From Enterobacter sp. RHBSTW-00175 (lineage in GTDB: Bacteria > Pseudomonadota > Gammaproteobacteria > Enterobacterales > Enterobacteriaceae): a stretch of DNA of 64,000 nucleotides. The translations under genes and the position numbers were made by a program. Below, piece after piece: positions 9,998-19,791 of this stretch; position 1 is the first letter of the stretch, and the number at the start of each line of letters is the position of its first letter. The notes beneath the pieces are model-generated. The model had not been told where the DNA came from, did no database searches, and saw only the letters and a list, made by a program, of their open reading frames with translations. The DNA lies in NCBI RefSeq assembly GCF_013927005.1, contig NZ_CP055930.1, positions 3,348,001 through 3,412,000 on the forward strand, read 5' to 3'.

Positions 9998-10308
9998 CAG
10001 AGAGAAGATTCCGTCTGTAACGTTTGAAAGGGGGATTGCCTATATTTTGTCAGAAGCGAGCGCCGCTGTCAGTCACCCTTTGCGAGATTTCCTTCACTGG
10101 CCTCAAAGCCCTGATCAACGCATGGTCAATTTCTTAGGACGGATTAGGATGTGACCTGGTTAAATCGCAGCGTTTTGACATATTTTAAAATACATTCATG
10201 AGCTACTTTGTTTCCTCTGAAATAATCATTCAATTTAACCAATTGATTGTGTTTTTTTTATTCCCGATATCCTCGGGAAGGGTATTTTACATATTTAAAG
10301 GAATAGCT
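9998..10308. other. folD-fimA intergenic region (fim operon leader and promoter)
   Basis: About 310 bp without a gene. The fimA-proximal 150 bp are AT-rich. There is a TTGACA-like hexamer at 10175-10180 and a small palindrome TATTTTAAAATA at 10181-10192, but no convincing -10 box at standard spacing. It is the expected target of FimZ/FimY by analogy with Salmonella. Confidence 0.5.
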
Positions 10309-10872
10309 ATGAAACTCAGCAATATTGCTTCTACCGTTATTGCTACACTGGCGCTGGTTGCCGGTGCCGCTCATGCAGAAGATACCACGACACCTGTTTC
10401 CGTTAATGGCGGTACAGTTCATTTTAAAGGTGAATTAGTGAATGCGGCCTGTTCAGTGAATACTGACTCTTCCGAACAGACAGTTAATCTTGGCCAATAT
10501 CGCACGGCGAAATTCACTAAAATTGGTGACACCACCTCAAATATTCCTTTCAACATCGTTCTGAATGATTGCGATCCGCTGGTGGCGAAAACCGCAGCCG
10601 TTGCGTTCACTGGGCCACTGGATGCCACAGACAAAACCCTGCTGGCAGTGACCTCCGGTAACAACGACAACTCTGCCAAAGGCGTTGGTATCGAGATCCT
10701 CGACAGCAAATCCACCACACTGACCCCAGATGGGGCGACCTTCTCTGCAGCGCAGAGCCTGATTGAAGGGACTAACACCCTGAGCTTCACCGCACGCTAC
10801 AAAGCAACCGCAGCCGTCACCGAGCCGGGTCAGGCAAATGCGGATGCAACGTTCGTGATGAAATACGAATAA
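10309..10872 (+). CDS. fimA: Type 1 fimbrial major subunit FimA (SfmA-like)
   Basis: 187 residues with signal peptide [23 protein letters not shown] and a pilin domain. The first part of the pilin domain has [14 protein letters not shown], whose Cys pairs with that in LNDCDP, and it ends with FVMKYE, the donor-strand C-terminal beta-zipper. AAAGGAATAGCT supplies the ribosome binding site for the ATG at 10309; the longer in-frame start at 10198 is rejected. First gene of fimAICDHF. The closest recognisable relatives are E. coli SfmA and Salmonella FimA. Confidence 0.95.
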   Translation: MKLSNIASTVIATLALVAGAAHAEDTTTPVSVNGGTVHFKGELVNAACSVNTDSSEQTVNLGQYRTAKFTKIGDTTSNIPFNIVLNDCDPLVAKTAAVAFTGPLDATDKTLLAVTSGNNDNSAKGVGIEILDSKSTTLTPDGATFSAAQSLIEGTNTLSFTARYKATAAVTEPGQANADATFVMKYE

Positions 10873-10895
10873 GTCTGTTTAACAGGGAGGTTCAC

Positions 10896-10913
10896 GGCCT
10901 CACGGATGAGGCC
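10896..10913 (+). terminator. fimA-fimI attenuator hairpin
   Basis: GGCCTCA-CGGA-TGAGGCC, a 7-bp stem with a tetraloop just after the fimA stop and without a U-run. Such a hairpin typically protects the major-subunit message and lowers downstream gene expression; that role is inferred here. Confidence 0.5.
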
Positions 10914-10941
10914 CGTCATACGCTAAAGCCGGGAACGAAGG

Positions 10942-11487
10942 ATGACTTGGACTGGGATACTGTTGCTGCTGGCCTGTTCTGTTGCGCCATCAGTGATGGC
11001 ACATACCGTGGTAGTGGATGGCGGACGCGTTCACCTCAACGGTGAGCTGGTAAATGGTGGCTGCGCCGTTGCGCCCGACAGCCAGAATATGCGCATCGAC
11101 ATGGGGCAATACCGTACTAATGCGTTTTCCGGTGTGGGGAGTTTTTCAACGGTGAATATCCCTTTCACCGTGCGGCTGCTGGACTGTCGCGTGGATGTCT
11201 CGCGCGTGGTGGCCATTCAGTTTCAGGGGGTAACGCCCGCTGAAGATCCGCAGGTATTTCTGGCAACCTCCCGGCCTGGAGAGACGCCCGTCAGCAGTGG
11301 TGTAGGGTTGGCACTTTTTGACGAACAACAGCGCCAGATTATCCCTAATGAAACGACCGTCAGTCGCTTAGCGATAGATGCTCGCGAGCTGGCTTTTCAT
11401 TTCAGCGCCCGTTATCGGGCAATTTCCGAACACCTTGTACCAGGCCGTATTCAGTCGGATGTCTGGTTCACGTTGATTTATCCCTGA
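10942..11487 (+). CDS. fimI: Fimbrial protein FimI
   Basis: 181 residues: signal peptide ending near VMAHT, then a pilin fold closely parallel to FimA ([14 protein letters not shown]; second Cys in LLDCRV; terminal WFTLIYP). In type 1 systems FimI is a minor pilin needed for fimbriation and thought to anchor or terminate the rod. It is positioned between fimA and the chaperone gene as in Salmonella. Confidence 0.92.
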   Translation: MTWTGILLLLACSVAPSVMAHTVVVDGGRVHLNGELVNGGCAVAPDSQNMRIDMGQYRTNAFSGVGSFSTVNIPFTVRLLDCRVDVSRVVAIQFQGVTPAEDPQVFLATSRPGETPVSSGVGLALFDEQQRQIIPNETTVSRLAIDARELAFHFSARYRAISEHLVPGRIQSDVWFTLIYP

Positions 11488-11529
11488 CGCACCTGCACCT
11501 GCGAACAAATAACGAAAGGTATTGTTGTG

Positions 11530-12222
11530 ATGAACACCCTATTTAAACCAGGACTGATTATTTCACTTATTTTGCTGCTGGTGTCGACATCTGCAAATGC
11601 CTCCGGTGGTATCGCTCTGGGGGCCACGCGCGTTATTTATCCGGCAGAGGCGAAACAAACGTCACTTGCAATAACCAACAGTAATAAACAAGAGCGGTAT
11701 TTAATTAACGCGTGGATTGAAAATGCCAGCGGACAAAAAGAGAAAACGTTCGCCGTTACGCCGCCGCTGTTTGTCAGCGAGCCAGACAGCGAAAACACGC
11801 TGCGGATTATTTACGCCGGCCCGGCGTTGCCCGCTGACCGCGAATCGCTGTTTTATATGAACGTGAAGGCTATCCCGTCGGTGAATAAATCCCATCTGGA
11901 GGGCAATAACGTCCTGCAATTGGCCATCTTATCGCGCATCAAGTTGTTTGTGCGGCCTAAAAATCTGGCGATGCCGCCGGAAGAGGCGCTTTCGCAACTC
12001 CGCTTTGAGCGTATCGGCAATCAGCTCAGGGTAAGTAATGCTTCGCCGTATTACATCACGCTGGTCAATTTAACCCTCGGCGGGCAGAGCCTGGAAAATC
12101 TGATGATTGCCCCGAAAAACGCGGCACAGCAAGCACTTCCTGCGGCGGCTGGGGGTGTCCTTTCCTGGCAGAGCGTAAATGATTACGGCGCCATTACGCC
12201 GGCGCGTAGCGTTAAGCTGTGA
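11530..12222 (+). CDS. fimC: Periplasmic fimbrial chaperone FimC
   Basis: 230 residues: signal peptide to about SANA, then the two-domain PapD-like fold. It has the chaperone G1-strand region [17 protein letters not shown] and the conserved subunit-anchoring Arg in GATRVIYP. It caps pilins by donor-strand complementation and delivers them to the FimD usher. A GTG directly upstream (11527) is an alternative start; the ATG at 11530 is preferred. The 3' end overlaps the earliest possible fimD start. Confidence 0.95.
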   Translation: MNTLFKPGLIISLILLLVSTSANASGGIALGATRVIYPAEAKQTSLAITNSNKQERYLINAWIENASGQKEKTFAVTPPLFVSEPDSENTLRIIYAGPALPADRESLFYMNVKAIPSVNKSHLEGNNVLQLAILSRIKLFVRPKNLAMPPEEALSQLRFERIGNQLRVSNASPYYITLVNLTLGGQSLENLMIAPKNAAQQALPAAAGGVLSWQSVNDYGAITPARSVKL

Positions 12223-12236
12223 GCAGAGTCGGGGCG

Positions 12237-14804
12237 ATGAAGACTTATCAATGGCGTGTCTGTCCGGTGGCTCTGGCGCTGATGACCGTACTCTGGCCGC
12301 AAACCGGCTTTAGCGAAAGTTACTTTAATCCGGCGTTTTTGTCTGATGACAGCGCGAGCGTGGCGGATTTGTCGCGTTTTGAGAAAGGGCATCAGCAGGC
12401 TCCTGGCGTCTATCGTGTGGATATCTGGCGCAACGACGAATTTATCGGCACTCAGGATGTGCGCTTTGAGAAAGCAACCGGGAGTACACCGCCGGTGGCG
12501 GGCGGGCTTTCGGCTTGTGTCACGCACGCCATGCTTGACCGGTTTGGCGTCAATATTGCCGCCTTCCCGGAACTGGCTGATGTGCAGGGTGATGCCTGCG
12601 CGCCGCTCGCCACCGCGCTTCCCGGCAGCGAAGTCGTTTTTAACTTTGCCTCTTTGCGTCTTAACGTCAGCCTGCCGCAGGTGGCGATGCAGAACAGCGT
12701 ACGCGGCTACATTCCCCCTGAACAGTGGGATGACGGGATCCCCGCCGCGCTGCTCAATTACAGTTTTACCGGTAACCGGGGCAGCGACGACGACAGCTAT
12801 TATCTGAATCTGCAAAGCGGGCTGAACTACGGTGCCTGGCGTCTGCGCAACAACGGCGCGTGGCGTTATTCGCAAAACAACGGTGAACGACACAGCAACT
12901 GGGAAAATATTGGTACCTGGGCGCAGCGCAGCATTATTCCCCTCAAAAGCGAGCTGGTACTGGGTGACAGCAATACCGGTAACGATGTGTTTGATAGCAT
13001 CGGTTTTCGCGGTGGGCGGCTCTACTCTTCTGACAGCATGTACCCGGACAGCCTTCAGGGCTACGCGCCAACCGTGCGCGGTATTGCCCGTACACCTGCG
13101 AAAGTGGTCATTCGCCAGAACGGGTATGTGATTTACCAGAGTTATGTCCAGCCCGGCGCTTTTGCGATAAGCGATCTGAACCCCACTTCATCCAGCGGTG
13201 ACCTGGAGGTCACGGTAGAAGAAAAAGACGGTAGCCAGCAGCGCTACACGGTGCCGTATTCCACCGTACCGCAGCTTCAGCGTGAAGGTCGCTGGAAGTA
13301 TGACCTGGTGGCGGGAGACTACCGCAGCGGAAACAGTGAACAGGATACGCCGTTCTTTACCCAGGGGACGTTAATTACCGGTCTTGCCGACGGCTACACG
13401 CTCTACGGCGGCACGCAGCTGGCATCACGTTACACGGCGCTGGCCATCGGTGCCGGGAAAAACCTTGGTGACTGGGGGGCGATATCGCTCGATCTGACAC
13501 ACGCCCGCAGCCAGCTTGCCGATGACAGCCGTCACGAAGGGCAGTCGCTGCGCTTCCTCTATGCAAAATCCCTGAACGGATTTGGCACCAACTTTCAGTT
13601 GCTCGGCTATCGCTACTCCACAAAAGGGTTTTACACCCTGGATGATGTGGCCTGGCGCTCGATGGAAGGCTATCAATACGGCGACAGCCAGGATGACGAC
13701 GGCGTACCGGATGTGCAGAGCTATCACAATCTGACGTGGAATAAAAAAGGGCGCTTCCAGCTCAATATCTCTCAGTCGCTGGGGGATTACGGGTCGCTGT
13801 ATGTCTCCGGCAGCCAGCAAAGTTACTGGGGAACCAGCGAATCAAACGTCTGGTATCAGCTTGGCTACGCGGGTGGCATTCAGGGCATCAGCTATTCCGT
13901 CTCCTGGTCGTGGAATAAAGCGGTGGGGATCGACGGTACAGACCGGATCGCCTCGTTTAACGTCTCCGTTCCTTTCAGCCTGTTCACTCGCCACGGTTAT
14001 CGACGCGATAACGCCATTGACCGGGCTTATGCCACAGCATCAGCCAGCCGTAACAATGACGGTGAAAGCAGCTGGCAAACCGGGATCAGCGGCACGTTAC
14101 TTGAAGACCGTAACCTGAACTACAGCGTGACCCAGGGGCATACCAGCAATAATGGTGCCAGCGGAAGTGCCAGCGCCAACTGGCAAGCAACCTACGGCAC
14201 GCTGGGGGTGGGCTATAACTACGCGCGCGATCAGCACGATCTCAACTGGCAGGTTTCTGGCGGCATCGTGGGCCACGAAAATGGCGTGACCTTCAGCCAG
14301 CCACTGGGGGATACCAACGTCCTGATCAAAGCCCCGGGAGCATCCGGAGTGAGCGTAGAAAACCAGACCGGGGTGAAAACCGACTGGCGAGGCTACGCGG
14401 TAATGCCGTATGCCACGGTCTATCGTTACAACCGTGTGGCGCTGGATACCAACACCATGAGCAACAATACCGATATCGAAAACAACGTGAGCAGCGTGGT
14501 CCCTACAAGAGGCGCGCTGGTGCGTGCCAGCTTTGATGCCCGGATCGGCGTTCGCGCGTTACTGACCGTCAGACGCGGCGATCAACCTGTGCCGTTTGGT
14601 GCCGTAGTGCGCGAAACCCAAAGCGGAGTCACCAGCATGGTGGGGGATGACGGACAGATTTACCTCAGCGGATTACCGCTGGAAGGGGAGCTGTTGATCC
14701 AGTGGGGCGACGGAATGCAATCCCGGTGCCGCGCGCACTACCGCTTACCCGCAGATAGCCAGAACCAGGCCATTACGATGGCGGGGGCGAGCTGTGATCG
14801 ATAA
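12237..14804 (+). CDS. fimD: Outer-membrane fimbrial usher FimD
   Basis: 855 residues from the ATG at 12237, which places a signal peptide [20 protein letters not shown] at the N-terminus. A GTG at 12219 overlapping the fimC stop is the alternative. Domains in order: N-terminal chaperone-binding domain ([21 protein letters not shown]), 24-strand beta-barrel with the plug, and C-terminal domains. Near the end are the paired cysteines typical of ushers (SRCRAHY, GASCDR). It forms the assembly and secretion pore. Length is normal. Confidence 0.96.
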   Translation: MKTYQWRVCPVALALMTVLWPQTGFSESYFNPAFLSDDSASVADLSRFEKGHQQAPGVYRVDIWRNDEFIGTQDVRFEKATGSTPPVAGGLSACVTHAMLDRFGVNIAAFPELADVQGDACAPLATALPGSEVVFNFASLRLNVSLPQVAMQNSVRGYIPPEQWDDGIPAALLNYSFTGNRGSDDDSYYLNLQSGLNYGAWRLRNNGAWRYSQNNGERHSNWENIGTWAQRSIIPLKSELVLGDSNTGNDVFDSIGFRGGRLYSSDSMYPDSLQGYAPTVRGIARTPAKVVIRQNGYVIYQSYVQPGAFAISDLNPTSSSGDLEVTVEEKDGSQQRYTVPYSTVPQLQREGRWKYDLVAGDYRSGNSEQDTPFFTQGTLITGLADGYTLYGGTQLASRYTALAIGAGKNLGDWGAISLDLTHARSQLADDSRHEGQSLRFLYAKSLNGFGTNFQLLGYRYSTKGFYTLDDVAWRSMEGYQYGDSQDDDGVPDVQSYHNLTWNKKGRFQLNISQSLGDYGSLYVSGSQQSYWGTSESNVWYQLGYAGGIQGISYSVSWSWNKAVGIDGTDRIASFNVSVPFSLFTRHGYRRDNAIDRAYATASASRNNDGESSWQTGISGTLLEDRNLNYSVTQGHTSNNGASGSASANWQATYGTLGVGYNYARDQHDLNWQVSGGIVGHENGVTFSQPLGDTNVLIKAPGASGVSVENQTGVKTDWRGYAVMPYATVYRYNRVALDTNTMSNNTDIENNVSSVVPTRGALVRASFDARIGVRALLTVRRGDQPVPFGAVVRETQSGVTSMVGDDGQIYLSGLPLEGELLIQWGDGMQSRCRAHYRLPADSQNQAITMAGASCDR

Positions 14805-14814
14805 CAGGAACTCA

Positions 14815-15822
14815 ATGATGAAATTTCCCCACACGCTATTGGGCGCGGTACTGCTGTGCGGCGCGCTGCCTGCGTGGGCAACGGTGTGTCAGAATGCGGA
14901 CGGCGTCGCGAAGGACATCTCCTACGATCTCTCAAACGTCTTTGACAGCTCCAACAACAAGCCAGGGCAGATTGTCACCCTGGCGCAAAAATCCGGGCTG
15001 GTCGGGGTGAGCGCTATCTGCCCGAAGGGGACTTCCGGTAAATCGACCATGCGTAGCTACGTCACGGACTTGCCCATCACCACCGAGATAGACAGCTACA
15101 AGTATGTGAAGCTGAACGACTATCTGGATGGCGCGATGCAGATCCACGATGATTACGCCGGGACGTTTTATCCACCAGCGAAATATATTCAGATGGGTCA
15201 GCACCCTAACGTGCCGAACAACAAAGCGTTTCCGGTGACGGATTCTAAGCTGGTCTTTCGCCTCAGGGTGACGCGTCGGTTTATCAATATGGTGGTGATC
15301 CCGCAGCAGACCATGTTCAGGGTCTATGTCACCACCACGTCGGCCGACCCGCTCAGCACGCCGGTTTACACCATCAGCTACAGTGGCACGATCCAGGTGC
15401 CGCAAAGCTGCGAAATTAATGCCGGAAAGGTGGTGGAATTTGATTTTGGCGAAATCGGTGCATCGCTGTTTAGCCAGGCAGGAGCCGGAAATCGCCCGGA
15501 CAAGGTTTCGCCACAGACAAAAACAATTGCCATCAAATGCACCAATGTGGAAGCCAATGCTTATCTGTCCATGCGTATCGAAGCTGAGCAAACCTCTGGC
15601 AACGCGCTGGTTTCCGATAACCCCGATTTGGGGTTTGTGGTTGCTACAGAAAGTGGCACCCCGCTGACGCCCAACAACCTGACCAGCAAAATTCCGTTCC
15701 GTCTGGATGACAGCGCTCAGGCGCAGGTGGGGATCAGAGCCTGGCCGGTCAGTATTACGGGCAATAAACCTGCCGAAGGGCGTTTTACCTCTCGCGGGTA
15801 TTTGCGCGTGGATTATGAATAA
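14815..15822 (+). CDS. fimH: Fimbrial tip adhesin FimH
   Basis: 335 residues from the ATG at 14815, matching Salmonella FimH in length. AGGAACTCA precedes it; the GTG at 14794, inside fimD, is less likely. Signal peptide ends at PAWA. The mature protein has an N-terminal lectin domain (to about residue 200) and a C-terminal pilin domain starting about GTIQVPQSCEINAG and ending RGYLRVDYE. The position after fimD and before fimF supports the adhesin role. Mannose specificity is inferred from the family only. Confidence 0.93.
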   Translation: MMKFPHTLLGAVLLCGALPAWATVCQNADGVAKDISYDLSNVFDSSNNKPGQIVTLAQKSGLVGVSAICPKGTSGKSTMRSYVTDLPITTEIDSYKYVKLNDYLDGAMQIHDDYAGTFYPPAKYIQMGQHPNVPNNKAFPVTDSKLVFRLRVTRRFINMVVIPQQTMFRVYVTTTSADPLSTPVYTISYSGTIQVPQSCEINAGKVVEFDFGEIGASLFSQAGAGNRPDKVSPQTKTIAIKCTNVEANAYLSMRIEAEQTSGNALVSDNPDLGFVVATESGTPLTPNNLTSKIPFRLDDSAQAQVGIRAWPVSITGNKPAEGRFTSRGYLRVDYE

Positions 15823-15832
15823 AGGAGGCGCA

Positions 15833-16351
15833 ATGCGACGCTGGAGTAAAGCACTGCTGCTGGTAACGCTGGTTCACGCAAACGCCCATGCAGCCACGGC
15901 ACTGGGGGAAATCAACATTGAGCTGTATGGCAATATTGTGGATTTCACCTGTGTCGCGGAAGGCAGCGATAGCGACAAAATCGTTACGCTGGGCACCTGG
16001 CCGACAAAACAACTCAGCACCACCGGCAGCCGGACGCAGCCGGTACCCTTTACGCTGAAGCTGACCGGATGCCCGCCCGGCGCGGCATCGATTACCTTTT
16101 CAGGAAAAGAGGACGGGAGTGATAGTGGTTTACTGGCTCTGAATGATTCAAGCCAGGCCAGCAATGTTGCGGTGGAAATCCGCGATCGGGATAAAACACG
16201 TCTGGCATTGCAGCAGGCCAGTCAGACGGTGGCGGTAGATGCCCAGGGAAATGCACAGCTGTCGTTTTATGCCAATTATATTGCCACGGCCGATAACCCC
16301 CAGCCAGGCAGGGCAGATGCCGATGCGACCTTCATGATTAATTATAATTGA
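15833..16351 (+). CDS. fimF: Fimbrial minor subunit FimF
   Basis: 172 residues from the ATG at 15833, preceded by the strong site AAAGGAGG. It has a signal peptide to AHA and a pilin domain (Cys in DFTCVAEGS and LTGCPPG; terminal ATFMINYN). In type 1 fimbriae it forms the tip fibrillum linking FimH to the rod. Last gene of the structural operon; it converges with fimZ across a hairpin. Confidence 0.93.
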   Translation: MRRWSKALLLVTLVHANAHAATALGEINIELYGNIVDFTCVAEGSDSDKIVTLGTWPTKQLSTTGSRTQPVPFTLKLTGCPPGAASITFSGKEDGSDSGLLALNDSSQASNVAVEIRDRDKTRLALQQASQTVAVDAQGNAQLSFYANYIATADNPQPGRADADATFMINYN

Positions 16352-16360
16352 GACTGACCG

Positions 16361-16394
16361 CACTCCCTGAAACTCGCATAAGTTGCAGGGAGTG
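16361..16394. terminator. Bidirectional hairpin between fimF and fimZ
   Basis: CACTCCCTG / CAGGGAGTG, a 9-bp stem, with an inner AACT/AGTT extension, lies between convergent fimF and fimZ. Neither strand has a strong U-run. Confidence 0.55.
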
Positions 16395-16402
16395 AATTCA
16401 GG

Positions 16403-17035
16403 TTAAAGCAATTCGTGGGCCTTCGCGTAATCAATTAATTCAACAATGCTTTGCACGCCTAGCTTAGAATAAATATTGGATTTGTGAGCGCTTATTGTTT
16501 TGTTGCTGAGCAAGAGTTGCTCGGCGATTTCTTTATTCGATAACCCATTTGCCAGATACCTCAGTACCGTCACTTCCCGGTTTGATAACGGCATGTCTAT
16601 ATCCATTCCTTTGTGTGCTCCCAGATGATTTATAAAGTTTAATGTTTCGGATGGGAAAAATGAATATCCCGTCAGTAACATTTCAACCGCATTATAGATC
16701 TCACCTAAATCTTTCCGCTTACTGACAAAACCATTTGCTCCGGCGCGAATGGCGCGCCCGGCGTAAAACGCCTCTGATTTTGAGGAGAGGAAAAGAACTT
16801 TTATGTCCTTGTTTAAGTTTTTGATTCTTTTGAGTAATGCGAATCCGTCAGTCCCGGGTAGTTCGATGTCCAGGATCACCAGATCAATCGCATGGTTGCG
16901 TATACAATCAAGAACTTCATGGCTGTCACCTGACTTGAGCTTAACCACGATATTTTTATTTTTCTGTAGCAGGACTTCTATCGACATTCTGACAATAGGG
17001 TGTTCGTCCATAATGATAACGGATGCCGGTTTCAT
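16403..17035 (-). CDS. fimZ: Fimbriae regulator FimZ (NarL/LuxR-type response regulator)
   Basis: 210 residues. Receiver domain with the phospho-acceptor Asp56 in VILDIELPGTDG, and a C-terminal LuxR helix-turn-helix (LSNREVTVLRYLANGLSNKEIAEQLLL). In Salmonella FimZ activates fimA transcription together with FimY. It is followed upstream by an unusually long (808 bp) non-coding region. Confidence 0.95.
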   Translation of the reverse strand: MKPASVIIMDEHPIVRMSIEVLLQKNKNIVVKLKSGDSHEVLDCIRNHAIDLVILDIELPGTDGFALLKRIKNLNKDIKVLFLSSKSEAFYAGRAIRAGANGFVSKRKDLGEIYNAVEMLLTGYSFFPSETLNFINHLGAHKGMDIDMPLSNREVTVLRYLANGLSNKEIAEQLLLSNKTISAHKSNIYSKLGVQSIVELIDYAKAHELL

Positions 17036-17843
17036 TTTTTATGCCTCAGATTGTTAAAAGCGTTGTGCCGAGTTTTGCTAAAACTCTCGGAAAGCCGGAA
17101 GGATAATTATACAGATCCTTATACGGTGGTAATTCCCTGGAAGAGCGAAAGCATCCTTGTTAACGTAGTGACAAATTCATTGCCTCAGCGCGGATTGTTA
17201 AATTGGCTGATGGTGGCAAAAGGTGTTTTCTTATTCATATTTGAAACACGTCTTATTATACCGTTTAAGCTTTCTCCGAAAAGCCTGTAAATTATATTTT
17301 CCGTGTTGTGATGTATTATCTTCTGGAAGCTAATGGCTATTAATTTAAATTTAGGTGAAATCACCTTATATTTCCTGTACAGCAATGCAACATCTTTATG
17401 TAATAACAAAAAATGACATATTTCTCTATATGTTGATCGGTTGTTAAAAAATAAATCCAACACACAGCGCCATTTTTTCTGGTGTCAGTGAAGCGATCCC
17501 CTATGCAAGCCGTAGTGTCGTCAACAACAAGCACCGACTCTCTTCAGGAAAATATTGTGACTGAACAGCAGGATATGCTGTCCTTTCGGCTGCCAGATTG
17601 ATGCCTTCCTCTCTAATCTGCTTGTTTTTACATCATTATCATCTTATTAACGGAATCACTATTATTTTAACGCTTGGTTGAAAGAACTGCCGGTTCAGGT
17701 TTTTGTGGTGTTTCACGTTGTTGAAGTGGATAAATTAGGAATAGTTGTAATTTCGACAGTTATGTTAAAAAAACACGCTATATTGACAATTAACTTAAGT
17801 GATTTCCTAAAGGTCTTTAGGAATTAATGGGTTAGTGGATAAG
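17036..17843. other. Long AT-rich regulatory region between fimY and fimZ
   Basis: 808 bp with no convincing gene. A 92-codon frame on the minus strand at 17185-17463 has low-complexity composition and no family signature. This should hold the fimZ promoter. An inverted repeat TTCCTAAAG-GT-CTTTAGGAA lies at 17804-17823 just after the fimY stop. Confidence 0.6.
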
Positions 17844-18560
17844 TTAAAACGTGAACTCAGACAGGTTATTGAGCAGGTGCAGGAGTTCCTGACGATGATT
17901 TAAACCGAGTTTCTTCAGGATGCAGTTCAGACGATAAATGATCCGGCTGTAAGGCCGATGTTGTAAGTCGGCTATTTCCCGCAGTGATAGACCCTGGGAC
18001 AAATACTGAAGTACGGGCCATTCATTGCGGCAGAACCACTCTTTTTTCATGCTCACCGGCACTGTGGCATCCAGCAGAGATTGTTGCATGGCCTTCGCGG
18101 TGAGCTGCCGTTCCAGGACGTGAAACGGCCCGGCGGCCCGACAAAAAAGCCGGGTGTCGTAATCATCCGCCCTGATCAGTAAATGAGGTATCAGAAAAGG
18201 GGAGTAGAGGCTCTGCCTTCTTAGCCTGTCCAGCATGTCGATAAGGGTAATGGCCCGGCTTTCGATATCCACAAGCAACCTGGCGGATGGCCAGTGGCCG
18301 AGCGCGCTGAACGCCTCTTCCAGCGTTTCGCAATCACAGCAGTTACTGAGCGGGGTGTTTCCGTTCAGAATACCGGTACGAAGGAAGTTATCCTGGGTGA
18401 CCAGAATGATAAAAGGCGCGTGTGTCTTTTGATTCCGGTTAATTGACTGGCTCAAAAACTCAAGACGGTCGAAAAAGGGGGGAGGATAGGGCGAGTGTGT
18501 AAATCCCGGTGAATCACTTCCTGTCCGACGCCGTCTGTAGCGGCGTACTGTCATTCGCAT
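17844..18560 (-). CDS. fimY: Fimbriae regulator FimY-like LuxR-type protein
   Basis: 238 residues. A strongly basic N-terminus (MRMTVRRYRRRR), a receiver-like middle without a clear phospho-acceptor, and a C-terminal LuxR-type helix-turn-helix (VLQYLSQGLSLREIADLQHRPYSRIIYRLN). Position next to fimZ and the EAL gene identifies it as FimY, the Salmonella co-activator of fim. In Salmonella its translation depends on the rare-Arg tRNA fimU/argU, which lies about 1 kb away here. Confidence 0.85.
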   Translation of the reverse strand: MRMTVRRYRRRRTGSDSPGFTHSPYPPPFFDRLEFLSQSINRNQKTHAPFIILVTQDNFLRTGILNGNTPLSNCCDCETLEEAFSALGHWPSARLLVDIESRAITLIDMLDRLRRQSLYSPFLIPHLLIRADDYDTRLFCRAAGPFHVLERQLTAKAMQQSLLDATVPVSMKKEWFCRNEWPVLQYLSQGLSLREIADLQHRPYSRIIYRLNCILKKLGLNHRQELLHLLNNLSEFTF

Positions 18561-18584
18561 AGCTTCCCTCCTGGCGATGACGGG

Positions 18585-19301
18585 CTAGTCCTCCGGCCAA
18601 TACCAGCAAGGCCAGTGATAACCCTGGCCTAATCCTGCTCCTGCCTGTAATGCATACGCACGATCCTGGTCGTTTTCGATACCTTCGATAAGCACGTGTC
18701 CGGCAATTTGCGAACAAAGGCTAACCAGCCTGGATAACGCAGGTGTGGCACGTAATCGCCAGAACGCGACTTTATCTATTTTGATGCCGCATAATGGTAA
18801 CCGACAGGATAAAAACGGCTGGATAACGGTTTCATCAACATCGTCCAGCCAGATGCGGTGACCCTGCCTGCTTAACAGCTGCAAGCGGTGGGTAACAGAC
18901 TCACGCTGCCCGGAAGAGAGGCTGAAGAAAGACGCCGGCTCGACAATCTCAATATTGAGTGGTGAGCTTTTCAGCTGCATCAGCTGGTGAAACGCTTTGC
19001 CTACCGTTAATACGGTTATCGGCAGATTGATAAAAAGGTTATTGCAGTTGAGGGCGTTTTTTAACGTGCAGAGCTGTGCTTCAAGCAACATAAGCGACTG
19101 AACCGCCGACTGGCGCTGAAAAAAACGTTCGCTTTGCTGGTGGGGAGATAACACGCTGAGCACTTCCGCACCCACGGTATGCGAAGTAGAGAGGGCAACT
19201 ATCGGTTCAAGTTTGATCCCGGTGATATTGCGAGAGATGTGCTGTAAGCGGGGGAATTGCACTGCCACGCCGTCTTCCTGTTGTCTGCCAGTCTTCGCCA
19301 T
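18585..19301 (-). CDS. EAL-domain protein of the fim cluster (STM0551-like)
   Basis: 238 residues, almost a bare EAL (c-di-GMP phosphodiesterase) domain. Recognisable catalytic positions are Glu46 (EVL in place of EAL), Asn92 (FINLP), Glu118 (IEIVEP), Asp153-Asp154 (WLDDVDE), Lys174 (IKIDK) and Glu206/Glu209 (IEGIEN). The loop-6 DFGxG motif is altered to DDVDET, so activity may be reduced. It lies 24 bp upstream of fimY on the same strand, so the two are probably one operon, as in Salmonella. Role inferred: adjusting c-di-GMP or FimY activity during fimbrial control. Confidence 0.82.
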   Translation of the reverse strand: MAKTGRQQEDGVAVQFPRLQHISRNITGIKLEPIVALSTSHTVGAEVLSVLSPHQQSERFFQRQSAVQSLMLLEAQLCTLKNALNCNNLFINLPITVLTVGKAFHQLMQLKSSPLNIEIVEPASFFSLSSGQRESVTHRLQLLSRQGHRIWLDDVDETVIQPFLSCRLPLCGIKIDKVAFWRLRATPALSRLVSLCSQIAGHVLIEGIENDQDRAYALQAGAGLGQGYHWPCWYWPED

Positions 19302-19472
19302 AGAGTGAAGGAGCCTGGCGCCAGAAAACAGCGGGCGTTACTTAAATGCAGCTAAGCCTTTTCGCAGCGGGAAGCGCGAGGGCAGAATGAGGGTAAATGT
19401 TGAAAAAACAGACGTATTTACAATCGGGTAGCGCATATCGGCACAGAAGACCGACAATCATACCAAAAGGCA

Positions 19473-19500
19473 TTGACTCACCTGCCATTGACCGTATAAT
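19473..19500 (+). promoter_or_regulatory. Sigma-70 promoter of argU
   Basis: TTGACT at 19473-19478 and TATAAT at 19495-19500 with a 16-bp spacer, followed by a GC-rich discriminator (TCCACGC) typical of stringently controlled tRNA promoters. The tRNA begins 41 bp downstream. Confidence 0.85.
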
Positions 19501-19540
19501 TCCACGCAGTTTCACCACTGCGAAGTTTACGCTTCTCCGT

Positions 19541-19617
19541 GCGCCCTTAGCTCAGTTGGATAGAGCAACGGCCTTCTAAGCCGTAGGTCGTAGGTTCGAA
19601 TCCTACAGGGCGTACCA
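19541..19617 (+). tRNA. argU: tRNA-Arg (anticodon UCU)
   Basis: A 77-nt cloverleaf: acceptor GCGCCCT pairs with AGGGCGT, the D-loop has CTCAGTTGGATAGAG, the anticodon arm is GGCCTTCTAAGCC with anticodon TCT, the T-arm is TAGGTTCGAATCCTA and CCA is encoded. It corresponds to E. coli argU and Salmonella fimU. Its 3' end is the integration site of the adjacent island. Confidence 0.97.
19596..19617 (+). other. attL of the genomic island (tRNA 3' end)
   Basis: The last 22 bp of argU begin TTCGAATCCT, which recurs in a degenerate copy at 49421-49442. An integrase gene starts 175 bp downstream. Together these define the left edge of the island. Confidence 0.75.
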
Positions 19618-19740
19618 TTTTCAAGTCAACACACCTCTACTGAATTCTCTTTTTATCCTTTATAATCCCTGATATTACTGGATTTTTCTGTCACGAGTTC
19701 TATCGAAGTCAACTCAGTTCTACCTAAATCAAGTGGTAGC

Positions 19741-19761
19741 TGGGGGCCTTTGAGGGGGCTC
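19741..19761. repeat. Left GGGGGCC integrase-type repeat
   Basis: TGGGGGCCT-4 nt-GGGGGCTC. The same arrangement in the same orientation occurs at 49345-49365 inside the right end of the island. A further AGGGGCCCC lies at 19781-19789 just before the integrase start. Likely integrase or excisionase arm sites. Confidence 0.55.
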
Positions 19762-19791
19762 ATCTCGTTCAATGGAAATTAGGGGCCCCAT

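Noticed and set aside
12183..12893. 236-codon minus-strand frame opposite fimD
   Set aside because: Lies entirely over the fimC 3' end and fimD 5' end; composition explained by the opposite reading frame of fimD.
17185..17463. 92-codon minus-strand frame in the fimY-fimZ gap
   Set aside because: Low-complexity, AT-driven composition, no ribosome binding site or family pattern; it lies in what should be the fimZ promoter region.
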